A stretch of DNA of 64,000 nucleotides from Syngnathus acus (lineage: Eukaryota; Chordata; Actinopteri; Syngnathiformes; Syngnathidae), in the NCBI RefSeq assembly GCF_901709675.1, contig NC_051101.1, positions 13,102,501 through 13,166,500 on the forward strand, read 5' to 3'. Every line of letters begins with the position of its first letter. The stretch's first letter is position 1. The notes under the pieces were generated by a model. That model worked only from the letters and a program-made list of their open reading frames with translations. It ran no database searches and was not told the DNA's origin. The translations under genes were made by a program, and so were the position numbers. Positions 50,101 to 63,876 of this stretch are shown here, piece after piece.

Positions 50101-53100
50101 CCCACCCAGGAACTGACCAGTACGCTTAATAACCTTCAACACCAGTAGAACCCCCCCTCCCTCCCTCCCCACTTGGCGCCAGGATTAGCCACACTGGCCT
50201 CTCCTTGTTTGGTGACCCCGACAAATGACCCAAATTGGGTTCAATATTGCTGTTATTGCTTTTTCTTTCCTCGTTTGGGAGGAGCCCAACAGACAATGAC
50301 GATCACATGTTGACTCATTCACACTTAAATGCAAGTGAATGAAGACTTCAAATATTGAAGATTCAATTGAGCCGCCCAAGAACCTTTATTCCAGCGGTTC
50401 AACCAAGGGTCCTCAACCCTGCAGGTCCAGAATCAGCATGACCTAGCGACCTGCAGGCCATGCTGCCCCTTGGCGCCACTTAGCAGGGGTAAAGAAGAAA
50501 ATGCTGAGCACGGCAGTTTCCCCGACCTGGACCTGATTTGAAAATATCACTTTTAAGATGTGTGTTTATTCATCTTAATGAGATTGAGAACAAAACACAT
50601 CCATTGTACACTTTTTCACAAGTAGCTACGATGCTAGCTAGCTAGCAAGCGGCAACATGACACGTGAAGAAAATGTACGACACATGGCACAAGCGTCATC
50701 CCAAACGTGTCGTTGGCATCAAGCCGTGAGCTCCAGACAAAACACTCGCCAGAAAAATCAATAGCGACATAATCAGAACCCCCCGCCCCCCCTAAATCCC
50801 CACCACCAGCACCCCAAGCTGTTAGCCACAAGCCAGATTAATAAAAAGTATTAATAACAAAACATACAAATTAAACATGTGCTCACTATATTACACAGTT
50901 GGGACAAAAGACAGTGGGGGGCCCCGTTTGGGTTGGGGGTGCGTCAAAAACTCGCAGTTATCATGAGGACAGAAAGACCTTTGGATATGTGTGTGTCAGG
51001 GGAATCACACAAAGACACAAACACGCATGTTTGGTATCGCTAACCCGCTGACCTGCTAGCCTTGAAAAGTGAAATGGCTTTACTACTCTTTCACCTTTTT
51101 ACCCTCAGATTGCTTCATTGTCGCCTCCTCGTCTTTATTACCACTCTGTACGACACTGTGTGTGTTTGTGCGTGTGTGTGTAGCACATTACACAACAAGG
51201 TTAGTGACTTTCTTCTCCCCAAGGCCGACCGACGCTTATTTTTAGTCTCGAAAGAGAGTCCTACAAACACACATGCACACACACGCACAAACACACACCC
51301 TCTACAACACCTGCTTGATAACAAAAATGACACAACAGGAGATAACGCACAACAACAACGCAAGAAAGTGGGTGTGTGTTTGTGTGTGCGTGAGATGAAG
51401 TGGGACACTTGTGAGCACAAAGATATTCGACCTGTGTGTTCATGGAGGACACAAAATACACGGACGGACACACACACTTGTCACATGTTACCGCCCAAGT
51501 GTAAATAATCTCTTGTCTGTGAGGCAGCCTGGTAATTCTACTGAACTACATTGGCATTAGTTTCGGTGTACTAGTTAGCATTTATTTGATGATTCTTTAT
51601 CAAATAAAAATAATAAAAAAGCAGACCCTAACACCAGTTTCACCCATCACCACGAAATTGTCCATCAAAACGCAAAACATGGAGAAGGACCTATGCCTAA
51701 AATTGAACAGGAAGTCAGCCATTTTGTTTTTAAGAAGCCATTTTAGGGACATTTTGGAAATTTGAAAAAAACATGACCAGTCTGGGGTTTAAACTGTCCA
51801 ATGGTGCTAATATGATTTATTTATTTTTTTAAATGTGGAAACCCCGATTCTCTTGTCATCTGGCGAGCCAGCCGCTCACCCGTGACCCTAATGAGAACAG
51901 ACATTTATGGTCAGGTCAAACTTGATTTATTTCATGTTTGTTTATTTCTTTGAAACCAATCCAAGGACCAGACCTGTTGGTTTGGTCCACACCTGACGTA
52001 AATGATTGTGTTGAGATTCAAACAAAAGAACAACAAGGAACGTTTCTTTAAAAAGCATCAAAAAGGTCAACAAACCCTGATGATGTCATCAAACCTATTG
52101 TGTTACCTTCAAATCTTCCATCAGCTCATAAGCTCCGCCCTGATTGGACGCCCTCCTTTTGGAATTGGAAATGCCCAACAATCGCGGAGTGGAGTGGCTA
52201 ACATTGTAGCACTGATACACAAACACACACACACACACAAACTAAGCGTACTGCGGCGCGTGTCGGCTACAGCAGGAAGAACTTTGGCTTCTGTCCTATT
52301 CTATTGGCAGTCTTCCAAGCCAGACACACACACACATGCAAAACCACCCAGCCAGATTGAGGGAAGCCTTTATCTGAGGCTTGGCGCTAAACTGAATGGT
52401 CATGTGTGTGTGTGTCTGTGTGTACGTGGTCAGAGAGAGTGGGCAATAAGGAGGTAAAGTTTAAGCACAATCCAACAGGAGAGAGTAAACACTGATAAAT
52501 CCCAGCTGTGTGCGTGTTATATATGAATGTGTGTGTGTGCGCGTGCGTTCATTATCGTGCACACACCCTCTCCCCATGCACACTAAAACACTTCCGAGCC
52601 CCCCCGTGAAACCTTTCCATCACATCCATCGTCCCACACACACTTCCACTACTTTGATGAGGTGAGTTTGTGCATGTGTGTGTGTGCGTAGGGGCGGGGG
52701 GGACCCTGATCTGTTTTGCGTAAAGATCAGACGAAGGGGTCTCTTGGGCAAGACGGAAGTGGAAGCCACACAGCTTGAACAAGAGAGAACAACATGCTAA
52801 CATAGCCTAGCGTCAAGACATTCCATTTTCTAATTCCATTAACAGATCCAATTCCAGATTTGCACCAATTGTTCTTCCCGGGGGTGTCCCAATACTTTTG
52901 TTCGCACATTTGTATGACGTATTCGATATGCGAATAAGCCAAACGACATGTAAACAAAACCTAACTTGTTGATTTGTTGTCTTCCTGTACCCCACGCTGG
53001 AGGCCTGTCGCCACGGCAACCGGCCTGGTGACACATCCCGCCGTCTGGCCTGTGGTTTCCTCTCAAGTGGTCAACATTAATGCCCCCTCCTCGCACACAC

Positions 53101-54339
53101 ACACACACACACACACGTTTTAAAATCTCACTTACACACACGGTAAAGACATACACAGCTAAAATGAAAACACAGACAGGCAGTATCAAGGTGAATCATT
53201 CACACGCACACACATTAACACACACAACAGATGTAAACGCACACAACTCGGGATCAAGCCGAATCATTCTCACACACACGCGGAAGTGCACACACATGCG
53301 CAAACAGCTGCTTGCAACATGCAGAGGCAGGCAGTCTGCAGAGCACTTCCTCAACACATTTTATTCATTTGGGCTTCATTCAAGCCAACAGAGCACTTTC
53401 ACTACACACACGCATGCACGCACGGAGCCACAACAACACAATCGCTCAGCAAAGCAGATATACATACATGACCCAGCACACTTGGGACTCACTGACGCTC
53501 TGTAAATATTTACAGGAAGTAGACGGGTCCATTGGAGACGGATCGTCCTCGGACCCCTCCCCAAACACACACTTTAAGACCCCCGGACACACACTCACAC
53601 ACACACACACCCTCATCTCCGGTCTTTCCGATGTACCACCAGGATAGATGGATCAATCATGAACACATACACACACGCACACACACACAGGAGCGGACAA
53701 GGCGTTGATGTGATACCCCTCTGGATGACCCTTCACCTTACCCCTGAGATTCCGGCCAATCACGGGTCACCTTGGCTCGTGACCAAACTCTGAGTTGTTA
53801 ATGAACAAGTTGCAAGTGAACACGCTTAATTGCACACATACTGTAGGTACGCACATATTGATAAATACAAGTAGACACTCATTGACCGATACACACACAT
53901 ACATGTAAACATTTACACAAAAACACACAAATGTACACGTGTACAAGCACAAACACGTACACACACGCACTTCCGTGACTGCTTCATCACGCTGACCTCA
54001 CGGCAACCTCCGACGTCAGCTCTGACCTCGGGCTACGCGTCCTCCTCTTCCTTCCCCTCCTCCTTCACCTCTTCTCATCTTCACGAATGTGTCTTCCGTG
54101 TGCACTCACGGCCAACAACGAGGCGCTCTAAAGCCATTGGCTGGACCTGTTAGGCATCAACTTGACTTTGGGCTTTTTTGTCCAAATAGTGCCAACAAAG
54201 TAAAAACAGCGGCACATTCATTTTGGTGGCATGAAAATGATGCCGAGTCCAACAAAAACAACAACTGCAAATAATTGTGTCTTGTCTTTGTAGTTTTACT
54301 TTGACATCAAAACATGAGCTCTCAGACTCATTCCTCCAC

Positions 54340-54870
54340 CTCGCGCCAACTTGGCGGTCCGACCTGTTCAGTGGCGTCTCCGGAGAGCCCGATGTCCTTT
54401 TTACGAGCGTGTCGAAGCATTCCTCGGCGCTGTCAGACCGGATGTAACGCGCCGCTAATTAAAGGGCGACGAGGTACAGGAGGCTTTTCCAGCGCTCCTT
54501 CATTAACCCGGGCTGCTCATGACACATCAGGCTTGCACAATAAAAAAATATTAGCCAAGGCTCATTTGATGAGTGAGACACAAAACAACATGAGATTGTT
54601 CTTTAGCATTTGATGCCCCCCCCAAATTCCTCAATACACACTAGAGAGTCAACACAGGGAACCCCCCCGATTGAATCTTAACCACATTTGAGCTTATCAA
54701 GCACTTCCGTCAACAGCGGTAGCTGGCGCACACAAACTACTTCCCCTTTGGCTTCCTCTTCCTCCTGTCTTGTCATCAGCGCCATGGAGCCCCCACTTTA
54801 CATTTCCACAGCAGCGGGCCGTTCTTATCTGAACTCTAACCTGTGATGGGCTCAGATAGCAGCCGGGGTT
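54340..54870. promoter_or_regulatory. Candidate enhancer, with three GATA motifs in its right half
   Basis: Two adjoining unique patches (about 54340-54560 and 54670-54870). The second contains CTTATC at 54693 and 54824 and AGATAG at 54854 within 165 bp. The first contains CGCTAATTAAAGG. There are no simple repeats and no coding potential. Function is inferred. Confidence 0.3.
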
Positions 54871-57050
54871 CACACTCAAACACAGACAGCTTGCGGTATT
54901 AGCGTTAGCATCAGCGGCTATTTCCTTGTAATGTTTTGTATCCTGGTGGAAATATTTGACTCACTAATGCTCCTAAAAAAGTTACAAAAGAAAAAAATCA
55001 AAACACTGAATTAGGTTCTACCAACTGACAAGAAATCAGGTAGACGTTTCTAGTATGACACACTTACCGAAAAAAAGTCGGCCATTTTGTTTTGAATCTG
55101 TTTTGTTGAGCAAATTCAAGGGCTCGTATTCTTTGACAAACTCAACGCAAAATTTTATTTTCCTCTGTCATTTATGAAGCTTGTCTGTGTGTGTGTGTGT
55201 GTGTGCGCATGTTGTTATGTGTTAAGCAATACGGCAGGTTAAAGGGCGTGAGTGAGTGTGTGTTCATACCTGGAGGGTAATTACAAGCTAAGTGCACGGT
55301 CCGGACAAATTACAGAGGGTCTCACACACATATATGGACACACACACACACAATAGGAAGTATGTCACCAAAGTCCACGAGAAAGCGATAAGTGTAACAC
55401 ACACACACACACACAGTTTAGCTAGTTAATATTTAGTTACTCGTGATCAAAACCAAGACTGATGAGTTTAACGCAATGAAAAGTTGCACATGTGTGTGTC
55501 TGAGTGATGCAAAATCATGTTGACACACACCCGCATGCAAACACAAAACACACACACCGTTATTAACTGAGTTGAGACGCGAGCGGTCAATCACTGACAA
55601 AACACGCGCACGCACTTTATGGTGTTGGAACAAGGTGAGCTCTGTTTGCACACACAAACACACACGCGGTTTGTGAAACAGAAAGTATGAAGGCCAAGGG
55701 CTCGTGTCCTGCTGCACCTTTGAAAAATATGCACGCACACGTCGTCATCCCACGTGACCACGTTTACATTTATTCAGTAAAACTCCGATTTGGGAATCCG
55801 TTGACACAAATGCGTGTCTGGAACTTCATTTTGTTTTTGTTACACTTTTGGTGACTCCCTTTTGTCACTGTGTGTGGGTTGTGTGTGTATCTAGGGGGGG
55901 GGGCAGCTGAGGAGCCAAATTGATTCTAATTGGGAGAACACACAGATTGAGTGGGAGCGCCACCCACCATACACTAGTGCAGGTAATGACACACACACAC
56001 ACACACACACACAGTAGAAATAAGAGAGAGGAGACACCAAGTCTGGCTCCGTATTTAAACTCGGCGTGTTTGTCTTTCTGTTTCACTCGTCTTTATTGCT
56101 CTGCTGTTTATCTACAGAAGAGCAGACATGGCTACTCTCATTTAGTAGGATTTTCTGTTTATAAAAAAAAAAAAAAAAAGTAGCTCGAGTATCTTCAATT
56201 AGTGGCCAAATTGGTGACAGTTGTCTGGTTTAAAAGTTCAGAACGTTCACTCAGACAACAGACATTTTTAGAAATTAATCGGAGGGCTGTTTATCCAGCA
56301 TGAACATATGGATTTTATTAATAAAAATGTTCCAAATGAAAGAAACATGCTAGCTAGTGAGCTCCATTAGCTAGCTAGCAAGCTAATGGGGTTGAGTTCA
56401 GAGTGAGAGTGACAAAAGAGGTGCGAGCTTTTTAATGACACCACTCACACATAGAGAAATGCAGGGAGTGGTGTGTACGTGTGTGTGTGCGCGTGTGTGT
56501 TTGTATATATATATAAACAGTGTACATTCATGTATGCGTGCGGTTTTGTTAGCGCGCGTGGCCGGGCGACGATCCGGCCGTGACCTTGCGGACTCTGTGT
56601 CGTCCATATGAATGCTTTCAAGCTTCTTTGTTGCTACGTGTGTATTTGTGTGTGTGTGTGTTTGTGAAATTCAAGGCGTTTGAGTGATCCCAAGCGACCG
56701 CTCATCACCGAGTTCACCTGTCGCGCGGCATGAAGCCCAAAGCAAGCAGGGTGGCAGCTGAAGAGGTCAAAGTGCGTCGCAGAGTGTGCGTGTGTTTATG
56801 CATGTGCGTGTTTGTGTCATCTATTGTTATTTTTTCTCCTCTTTTCGAGACCTATAGCCCGCGTTGGGTAACTCTAGCCTTTTTATAGGTGCTCTTTTGC
56901 CACACACACACACGCACACACACACTGCTGTGTTACATAGCAGTGAAAGCTGCTGCTGTCCATCCTTAACCCCTTCCCCCTTTCCCTTGATCAGCCACAC
57001 TATAGATCAGATTTCACAAACACACACACACACACAACACACACACACAC

Positions 57051-57107
57051 ATCCATCCATCCATCCATCCATCCATCCATCCATCCATCCATCCATCCAT
57101 CCATCCA
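57051..57107. repeat. (ATCC)14 tetranucleotide repeat
   Basis: About fourteen perfect ATCC units directly after a CA-rich tract, in the gene-free region upstream of prdm1. Confidence 0.95.
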
Positions 57108-58797
57108 CTTTTGACTTTCCATTGGTCTTTCTTGCTTCACAGACACACAAATGCACATCCAGAGTGTGTGTGTGTACGTGTGTGTAACCCTTGTCTGGGC
57201 CTCTATTCTTGTCCTGTGGCAGGGTTCAAAGGTGACAGCATTTACAAGCTGCAACTGAATACACAAGTCAAGGTGAAGTGGGGTGGGGTGGGGTCGCGGT
57301 GCTCTTGCGCGTCTGCTTCTGATGTGTCTCGATTTATTTGAGTGAAATTGTGTCGTCATATGTGTGTGTGTGGCATTGTGATTGTGTGAAATGAATGTGC
57401 ATGTAAACTGTCAAATCATACGTGTGAGTTTCTAGCTACAAATGTAAACACACACTTGTGATGGGCTCATCCTGGCCACGCTCCGGATCGATTCCCAGGG
57501 CAGCTGTTGTTCAGACAGGTGTGTGTGTTTGGATGAGGTTAAATATTGGAAAGATGAACGAGTGTGCATGTTTGATGTCAACTGACCGACCCAAATTTGT
57601 GCTTTTGTGTCAGCAAAAATCTGTGTGTGTGAGCGCACGTGTGTGTGTAAGTGACACATTACAACCTCATTAACACTTCATTTCTCCGGCACGCATACGA
57701 GCAGCACAGCGGTGGTACAACACACGCCGGCGTTCTGCCACAGCTTGCTTGTCATAATCTGTGTGTGTTTTTCTGGTTCCTTTTGTTCGCTTTGTGCTTA
57801 TAACGGACCACGTATCTATTTCGTCCTGATCTTAAAACTAAAATGCTTCCTGTCTACTTGTTTTAACGGTGTGAGTGCCAATCTGCAAATAAATGGAATC
57901 GCCCATCGAAAACATCTCGCCTGTTTATTGAGGGACGGAGGGATGGTCACTACGTGTTTATTTAGGATAAAAAGTACTGTTCTAAAATGTCGAAACTTAA
58001 GGCCGGTCGCCAGCGCGGCCGCTATACCCCGAGGCCAGAGAGGAAGTTCTTGGGCGGACAGTAGATGTTATCTGGCGGCGCTCTGCAGTGCTGCGTCGTG
58101 GGAAGAAAAAAAAAAAAAACTTCTTAGTCAGTCAGTCGGTCGCCTTCGGGACGAACACACAGGAAGGATGCCGTAAGTGGCCGTTTCCATGGAAATGGCG
58201 CCCGCGCCCTCACCCCGTCGCAAGTGAACTTTTTACCCTTGACGACGACAACGCCTTGACGGGCTCGGGCCCCGCCTACCCCTGCCCCGCACCCCCGCCG
58301 GCGCCGCATGTGGTCCGAGCTCGAGAAAGTGGCGGACGTAAAAGCGCACTTCAAACGCACGTTGGCTTTCAGCCCATGACAAAACATTTCCTCGGCGGCA
58401 AAAAGACGCTGATGGATGGAGCGTCCTGAAGGTTTATACGGGCTCAGTGTTTGGACTGTTTGGACTGCGGCCTCTTGTTAACGTCCTCTCGGCTACAAAC
58501 ACACTGACATGTGATTTATAGAAATGAGCCATTGGAGGAAACACAGCAGAATAAATCAAACGCACCCTTTGGAGTAAGTTCCTCCACACGAAATCGAAAA
58601 AGAAGAAAGTGTGCCAGACTGATGTGTTTCCCCTCTTTTTTTCCCCTATGATCTTTAAAATATCTCCACTAAAAGCCTGGTGGTCCAAAATGTCAAAAAC
58701 AATCCAGTGAAGAACATTTTTGTATTTTATTAAGTAAAGCGCATGCTTCCACTGTGAACAAGTGGATCCACAAGATTGCTAACCAATCAACCTGATC

Positions 58798-58860
58798 GCT
58801 AGCTAGCTAACATAGCGAGCTAGCTAGCAAACATAGCGAGCTAGCTAGGTAACATAGCGA
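58798..58860. repeat. Three tandem 21-bp units (GCTAGCTAGCTAACATAGCGA type)
   Basis: Three consecutive 21-bp units at 58798, 58819 and 58840 differ at one or two positions. They form a short minisatellite in the gene-free region. Confidence 0.9.
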
Positions 58861-59800
58861 GCAAGTGATGGATTGATTGATTTCGTTACAATTTATATAC
58901 TAATTATTCAATTTTAAAATGCTAAATTCACTTCTATTTTACCAATATTTATCATCGGATTAATGATAATGAATCAATTGTTTGGCGCGCATGAATATAA
59001 GAATTATTAATAGCATTATACTCTATACAATTTGATTGAAAAAGGCTAAATCAATTCAAGAAATATTACAGGACACTTGATAATCTACTTAAGTAGAGAT
59101 AATCTTTCTTAGGGGTTTTTCTGGAATCTTCTCTGACAAAACCAGGCCTGACGATAGCCGCTTAACCCTTTGCTGCAATGTGCCCGCAGTGTACGTGTGA
59201 GAGATAGTGGTTGACCTTATAGGCTGACAAGTATTAGCAGGTTAATATCATCCGTAAGGTTGAGAAGGGTGACCTCAGTCACCCTGCAAACTGTCCACCG
59301 AACCTGACGACCCTCCCGGACCCTCGCCCCTTCCTCTCTAGATTACACAGAGTGGGCGGAACTTAGGTGATGAACTCTGAACCCTTTGGAAAGTGGAGAA
59401 ATAAGAGAAATGTGTTGTCAATGTGTACGAAAAAACTACTCACAGGAAGCGCTAAACACGAGTATATAATATTATAGCCTCTGAAAAAGTCCCACTGAAA
59501 TTTGCCGGAGATGATCAGAGGGGTCTTAGAGGCTCAGAGGGGATCAGGGGACGAGCCTCGTGAACCCATTGCGACCTTGGTTTGCCCTCCAAACCCAGAA
59601 GGAAAAAAAAAAAAAAACTGTCGCCAGTGATTCTTTATAGCTGTTATTTATTTTTAGCTTTATATTTATAAAAAGCGGTGAGATATCACCCTGGCGTCAC
59701 TTTGGAATCAGGTTCAGTCACACGCTGGTTTCTAACGCTGATGAAGTCGCTTCCTGTCACCAAAGGTCCTCGCAAAAACAGCACCGTGTGTGTTTGTGCA

Positions 59801-59837
<37 letters not shown>

Positions 59838-59849
59838 GGCAGGTTTAAT

Positions 59850-59960
59850 CAGGGAAGGCCTTGTCCGGGATAAATTTGTGGCCCCCAGCCTCCTAATTCA
59901 TCCCGGGCCCTGCTGCCGGCCTTGGGCCACTAATGAAACTTGCCAAGGTTAACCAGAGCC
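59850..59960. promoter_or_regulatory. Candidate conserved non-coding element after a (GT)n tract
   Basis: A compact unique patch with TTTAATCAGG, CCTAATTCATCC, CACTAATGAAAC and GGTTAACC. It starts immediately after the (GT)n at about 59809-59834. Texture and motif density suggest regulatory DNA; not tested. Confidence 0.35.
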
Positions 59961-60669
59961 ACACACACATTCACACAAATACACACTCTCCTTCCTTGTT
60001 GCTAAATTACAAAGCACTGTTAGCCAACATGGCCTCATGCTCATGTTGATGGATCACTACACTTGTGTGTGTGTTTTTTTTCCCCCCCTGCTCAAGGACA
60101 TTTATTATATTAGGGGTTTCACCGTCAACCTGTTGTGAAAGTATTTTATAACTGACATCCAATGTCGGGCCATTTTAAAGTGGACAAACACATGCATGAT
60201 GTCAACACCAATATTACATTACATGTAAATCGTTTGTGCATTATGACTCAATCCTACGGTCCAATTGATTGTGCCGCTCCTTGTGCTGTACCAGTGTTGG
60301 CCACCGGGGGCAGTATAATACCGTCACGCAGGCACAACCGCAGAACAAAACTGCTGCTTCTACTGTAAGTGACTCCGAAATATTCTAGATACTTTCGTTG
60401 TCGAAGATAAAGAATATACCTGTGAGTATTATTATACGGTCTGTTTACATGTCGCCCCATATTTGCTTTCAAATCATCGTTGCTTTTAAAACCGTGACTG
60501 TTGATGCTAACTGTTAGCATGTCAACCATCCAAGAATTTTACTCCAAAATGAAATCTGTTCTAGTGAGAACTTCACTGAGATACACCGCAGAGGAATGGA
60601 GTAGAGAAAGTCGCTAGCTGTGTGTGAGCGAGCAATGAAGACATCTAGCGGAGGAGAGAGCAAGAAAGT

Positions 60670-60830
60670 CTAGATTTCCCAAAGGGGTGCTGACAGACAT
60701 CATTTAGACTTGATTAGCAACTGTCAGATGAGACTAATCAGTGTGTGTAAGATTTACTGCCGGGTTCAGAAGAGTTTCGGGCATGATCAGATGCCTAATC
60801 AAGCCTCGGAACACACACGGTCTGGTCTGG
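60670..60830. promoter_or_regulatory. Candidate TALE/homeodomain element
   Basis: TGACAG (60691), TGATTAG (60711-60717), CTGTCA (60721-60726), CTAATCA (60734-60740) and a further CTAATCAAG near 60795 occur within 110 bp. TGATTAG and CTAATCA form an inverted pair around the CTGTCA core, a typical MEIS/PBX-HOX composite. Regulatory role inferred. Confidence 0.35.
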
Positions 60831-63800
60831 TTTAGCTCTGCATCCGTACATGCTAACAGGTTGGCAGTTCAACGACAGGTTATAGGTGAGGCGTAGTATT
60901 TCCTCACAGACGTGACTTGGCGGTGACTGTTAGTCGGTTTGGCAACAAGGCCATCATTAACGGGCCGGAGACAGGCTTTTCCTGCCGGAGCCACCGGGCC
61001 ACGCCCCTGGTTAGTGTCCTCTCTTTCATCTCTTCGACTGATGGGAAAGCCCCCGGTCAACCAACCCAACCTGTTGCTGAATCAGCGCTCAGGTAGTCCA
61101 CGTCAATCTCACGTGGGACTTGAGTCATTGAAGGAAACAATTCAGGTGACTCTGAGATCATGAAGACGTGGCGTTTTTTTTTTTTTTACGTCACGTGGCC
61201 CTCCTCGTGGAGTCTCTGTTTTGGCTGGCAGGTCATGCAAGGTGGAAGAGAATAAATAACCTGCTGGCACTTTCCAAGTATGAATGCAGGTTAGGAATTC
61301 CGGGGTTGTGTGTGTGTGTGTGTACCCCCCACTGAGTCCCTGAAACCAACCCTGAGGGGGGCAAGCTGTTGCAATCCACCAGGGATGTTACGGAGCTAGT
61401 AAAAACACAGCAGATTGTTTTCGTCATTGTTTCGCTAAGCCACACCCCTCAATGTAAACTGGCCAATCGCGGTGCAGCAACTATCTGCTGTCTGACGGGC
61501 GGAAGTTTGTCGTATTCTGTGATACATACAAGGACTTTTGAGTCCATTTTTGTTTTAAAAGCTAATGTTGGATGTTCTCATTGGAATCAGTCAGGAATCT
61601 CCAAGAGTCAACTAGTACTCTCTTGGGAGCGTAACATCTCCTTCAATGAAGAAGTTGGAATGTGAGACAGGCTGGCAGACGGCCACGGCCGAAGGCTTGA
61701 CGCCTCCTGCCGTCTTTTCCGCCTGGCAGCGGGGAGAATTTACGCGCCTCCTCGGGGGTCCTCCTCCTCCTCCTCCATATTGGCGCCGTGCCTCTGGCCG
61801 GCCGTAAAGCAGCAGTGGACTTTCCAGAGAGAGCGCAACATACGCCGCGTAGCCCCTCCCGACCTGCGACATATGTTTTACTGTCTGTCTGAGCATTACA
61901 CACACATACACACTTGAGCATGCACGCACGCACACACGGGCCTCCTGCTAACACCCCCTCAGGTCAAACAAATCCCTTTCAAATCTGGCCTGCAGCCGCT
62001 TCACGGGGGGTAAGGTGGGGTGGCAGTGAGCACGCCACTCACTGTGTTTGGGCATTCCTTGACGGTCATTTAAACCCTCCCCTGTAATATCTGTCATGCT
62101 AATGTACTTAAAAAGTGCTTCAAAAATGGAAGTTTCTCATCATTGATATATATTTCTTTTCTTATATACACTTGCTAAGCCCCTGGAGAAGCGAATTATG
62201 GCTACATTTCTGATGACGTTAACCGATGCTACCATTATGTAGCATTTGTAGCTAGATTTGTGATGTGTCTTTTCTCGTAGCTTGGCTACATTGTGTAAGG
62301 GTTAAAACAAGATCAAAGTAAATACGTTGGAAACACCCATTCAACAAGCTCTTGTTGTCTGAAGGAGGCCGTTGTCATTGCGACAAAAAGATTAGCTAGC
62401 TGGTCGTCTGCTAACGTTAAACGTCGCACCCGACGGATTTTGGGCTGCGGTCGATCTCGTCTCATTTGTCCTTTTGCGCCATTTGAGCAGCTTAAGAGTC
62501 CGACAAACAAGGCGTGTTGTGCTTGTTTTACTGCCTGCGTTTCTAATCTGAGTCTAGCTAGCTGGTCCACGCGCAGACCGGATTAATTAGCTTGATCGGC
62601 AGCCCCTACTCCTGACAAAAGACCCCCAAAGTATAATCTTCTCGCAGATGTCTGTCTGCAGTAACAACATACAATGCAATTACAGACTTTTTAATATCAT
62701 GTTTAAAAAAAAACACAATCGCCAATTTTAAAATTTAAGGCGGGAATATTTTGCAGGCTAACGCACATTTTTGAATGAGATTGATTCCAAAGTGAAAGTA
62801 AACGCTAAATGAAGTATAAAATTAGCTTTGAGAAAAAATAAAGATGGCTTCCAAATCTTTTTTAAAAACATCAATGATGGCTAATCAATGAAGTCAAAAG
62901 TCTTATTAAAGGTGTTTAGATAGATGAAAGAGGGCTGCTAAATGACAAAGCTGCCGATGCAAATGATGCTAATAACGTTGACTTTGAGGTGTGAGGCTTG
63001 AAAGGAAGTTTAGGCAAACGCTAACAGCGGCCCGTCGCCTTCCATTGTTCCGCCGCTCATTAATGCTAATGCTAGCCGTTTGCCCACAGCGGCAACGTAA
63101 ACGAAGCTCAGAGTGAAGTGGATTGACCCAAGTGTGTGTTTGTGTCTGTCACCTTGATCACTTGACAATATTTTGTGTTAAGACATAGCGCTCGGAGGGC
63201 TTCATTTAAAACGAGTCTAATATCCGCAGCGAGCGTGTCTTCATTTGCAGCATTCAAATGGCTTTTAAAGGACTGTTATGGAAATACATATTTTGATATT
63301 CTAACGAATTGGGAGGGAGGCGGGGAAGTTGTGGAGTTACCCGTAATGAAGGAAAAAGTGTGTGGCGCTATATGCAAATGAAGCAGCAGTTCAAAGGAAA
63401 ATATTTGCAAACTTTGATTACGATCGATCGCATCAAACGTGACCAAGTTATGCAGTCAAACAAACCCAAAAAATTCCGTGCCCTTTTAACTTCATTAACT
63501 TGTTTTACATGCAAATTTCAACTCAACAACAAACGTTTTCAACTGTGGACGCCTGCACACACAAACACACACAGACACACACAAACACGCACAGTTTTTC
63601 CAGGTGTGAACCATCCCTTGTTGATTTTTTTCTTTTACTAAAATTTAAATCTTGACCAAACTTACATTTGTCAGCGCTCAAACGAAGTTAATCATGAAGA
63701 TGCTCAATGAATTTTTGTCTCAACCAGATTATCGTAAATCAAGGTAGCCCTAGCGAAGCGCAGGCAAACTTGCTGTCACTGTACTTCCAGTGTCGGGGTG

Positions 63801-63858
63801 ACGAGTCAAAGTCGGCGGCCCCCGACCGTAGACCCCGCCCCCCCTCTCCCCCACCGCG

Positions 63859-63876
63859 ATGGCGGCTGACCTCTAA
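63859..63876 (+). promoter_or_regulatory. Five-codon upstream ORF overlapping the next start (TAATG)
   Basis: ATGGCGGCTGACCTCTAA encodes MAADL. Its stop TAA shares its last A with the first ATG of the frame at 63876. Such an arrangement can allow termination-reinitiation or damp translation. It is meaningful only if the 63876 frame is a real gene. Confidence 0.35.

Larger units (their letters stand above)
46200..63850. other. Large gene-free region upstream of prdm1
   Basis: About 17.6 kb without any exon I can recognise on either strand. Open frames are short, are mostly translations of (CA)n or (GT)n, and have no family features. The region alternates microsatellite-rich sequence with unique, GC-balanced patches (listed separately) that have the look of conserved non-coding elements. 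A gene desert next to a developmental regulator commonly holds its enhancers. That is established for such genes in general and inferred here. Confidence 0.6.

Noticed and set aside
60300-60315. CCACCGGGGGCAG as a CTCF site
   Set aside because: One base short in the core when aligned to the consensus, so weaker than the three sites reported.
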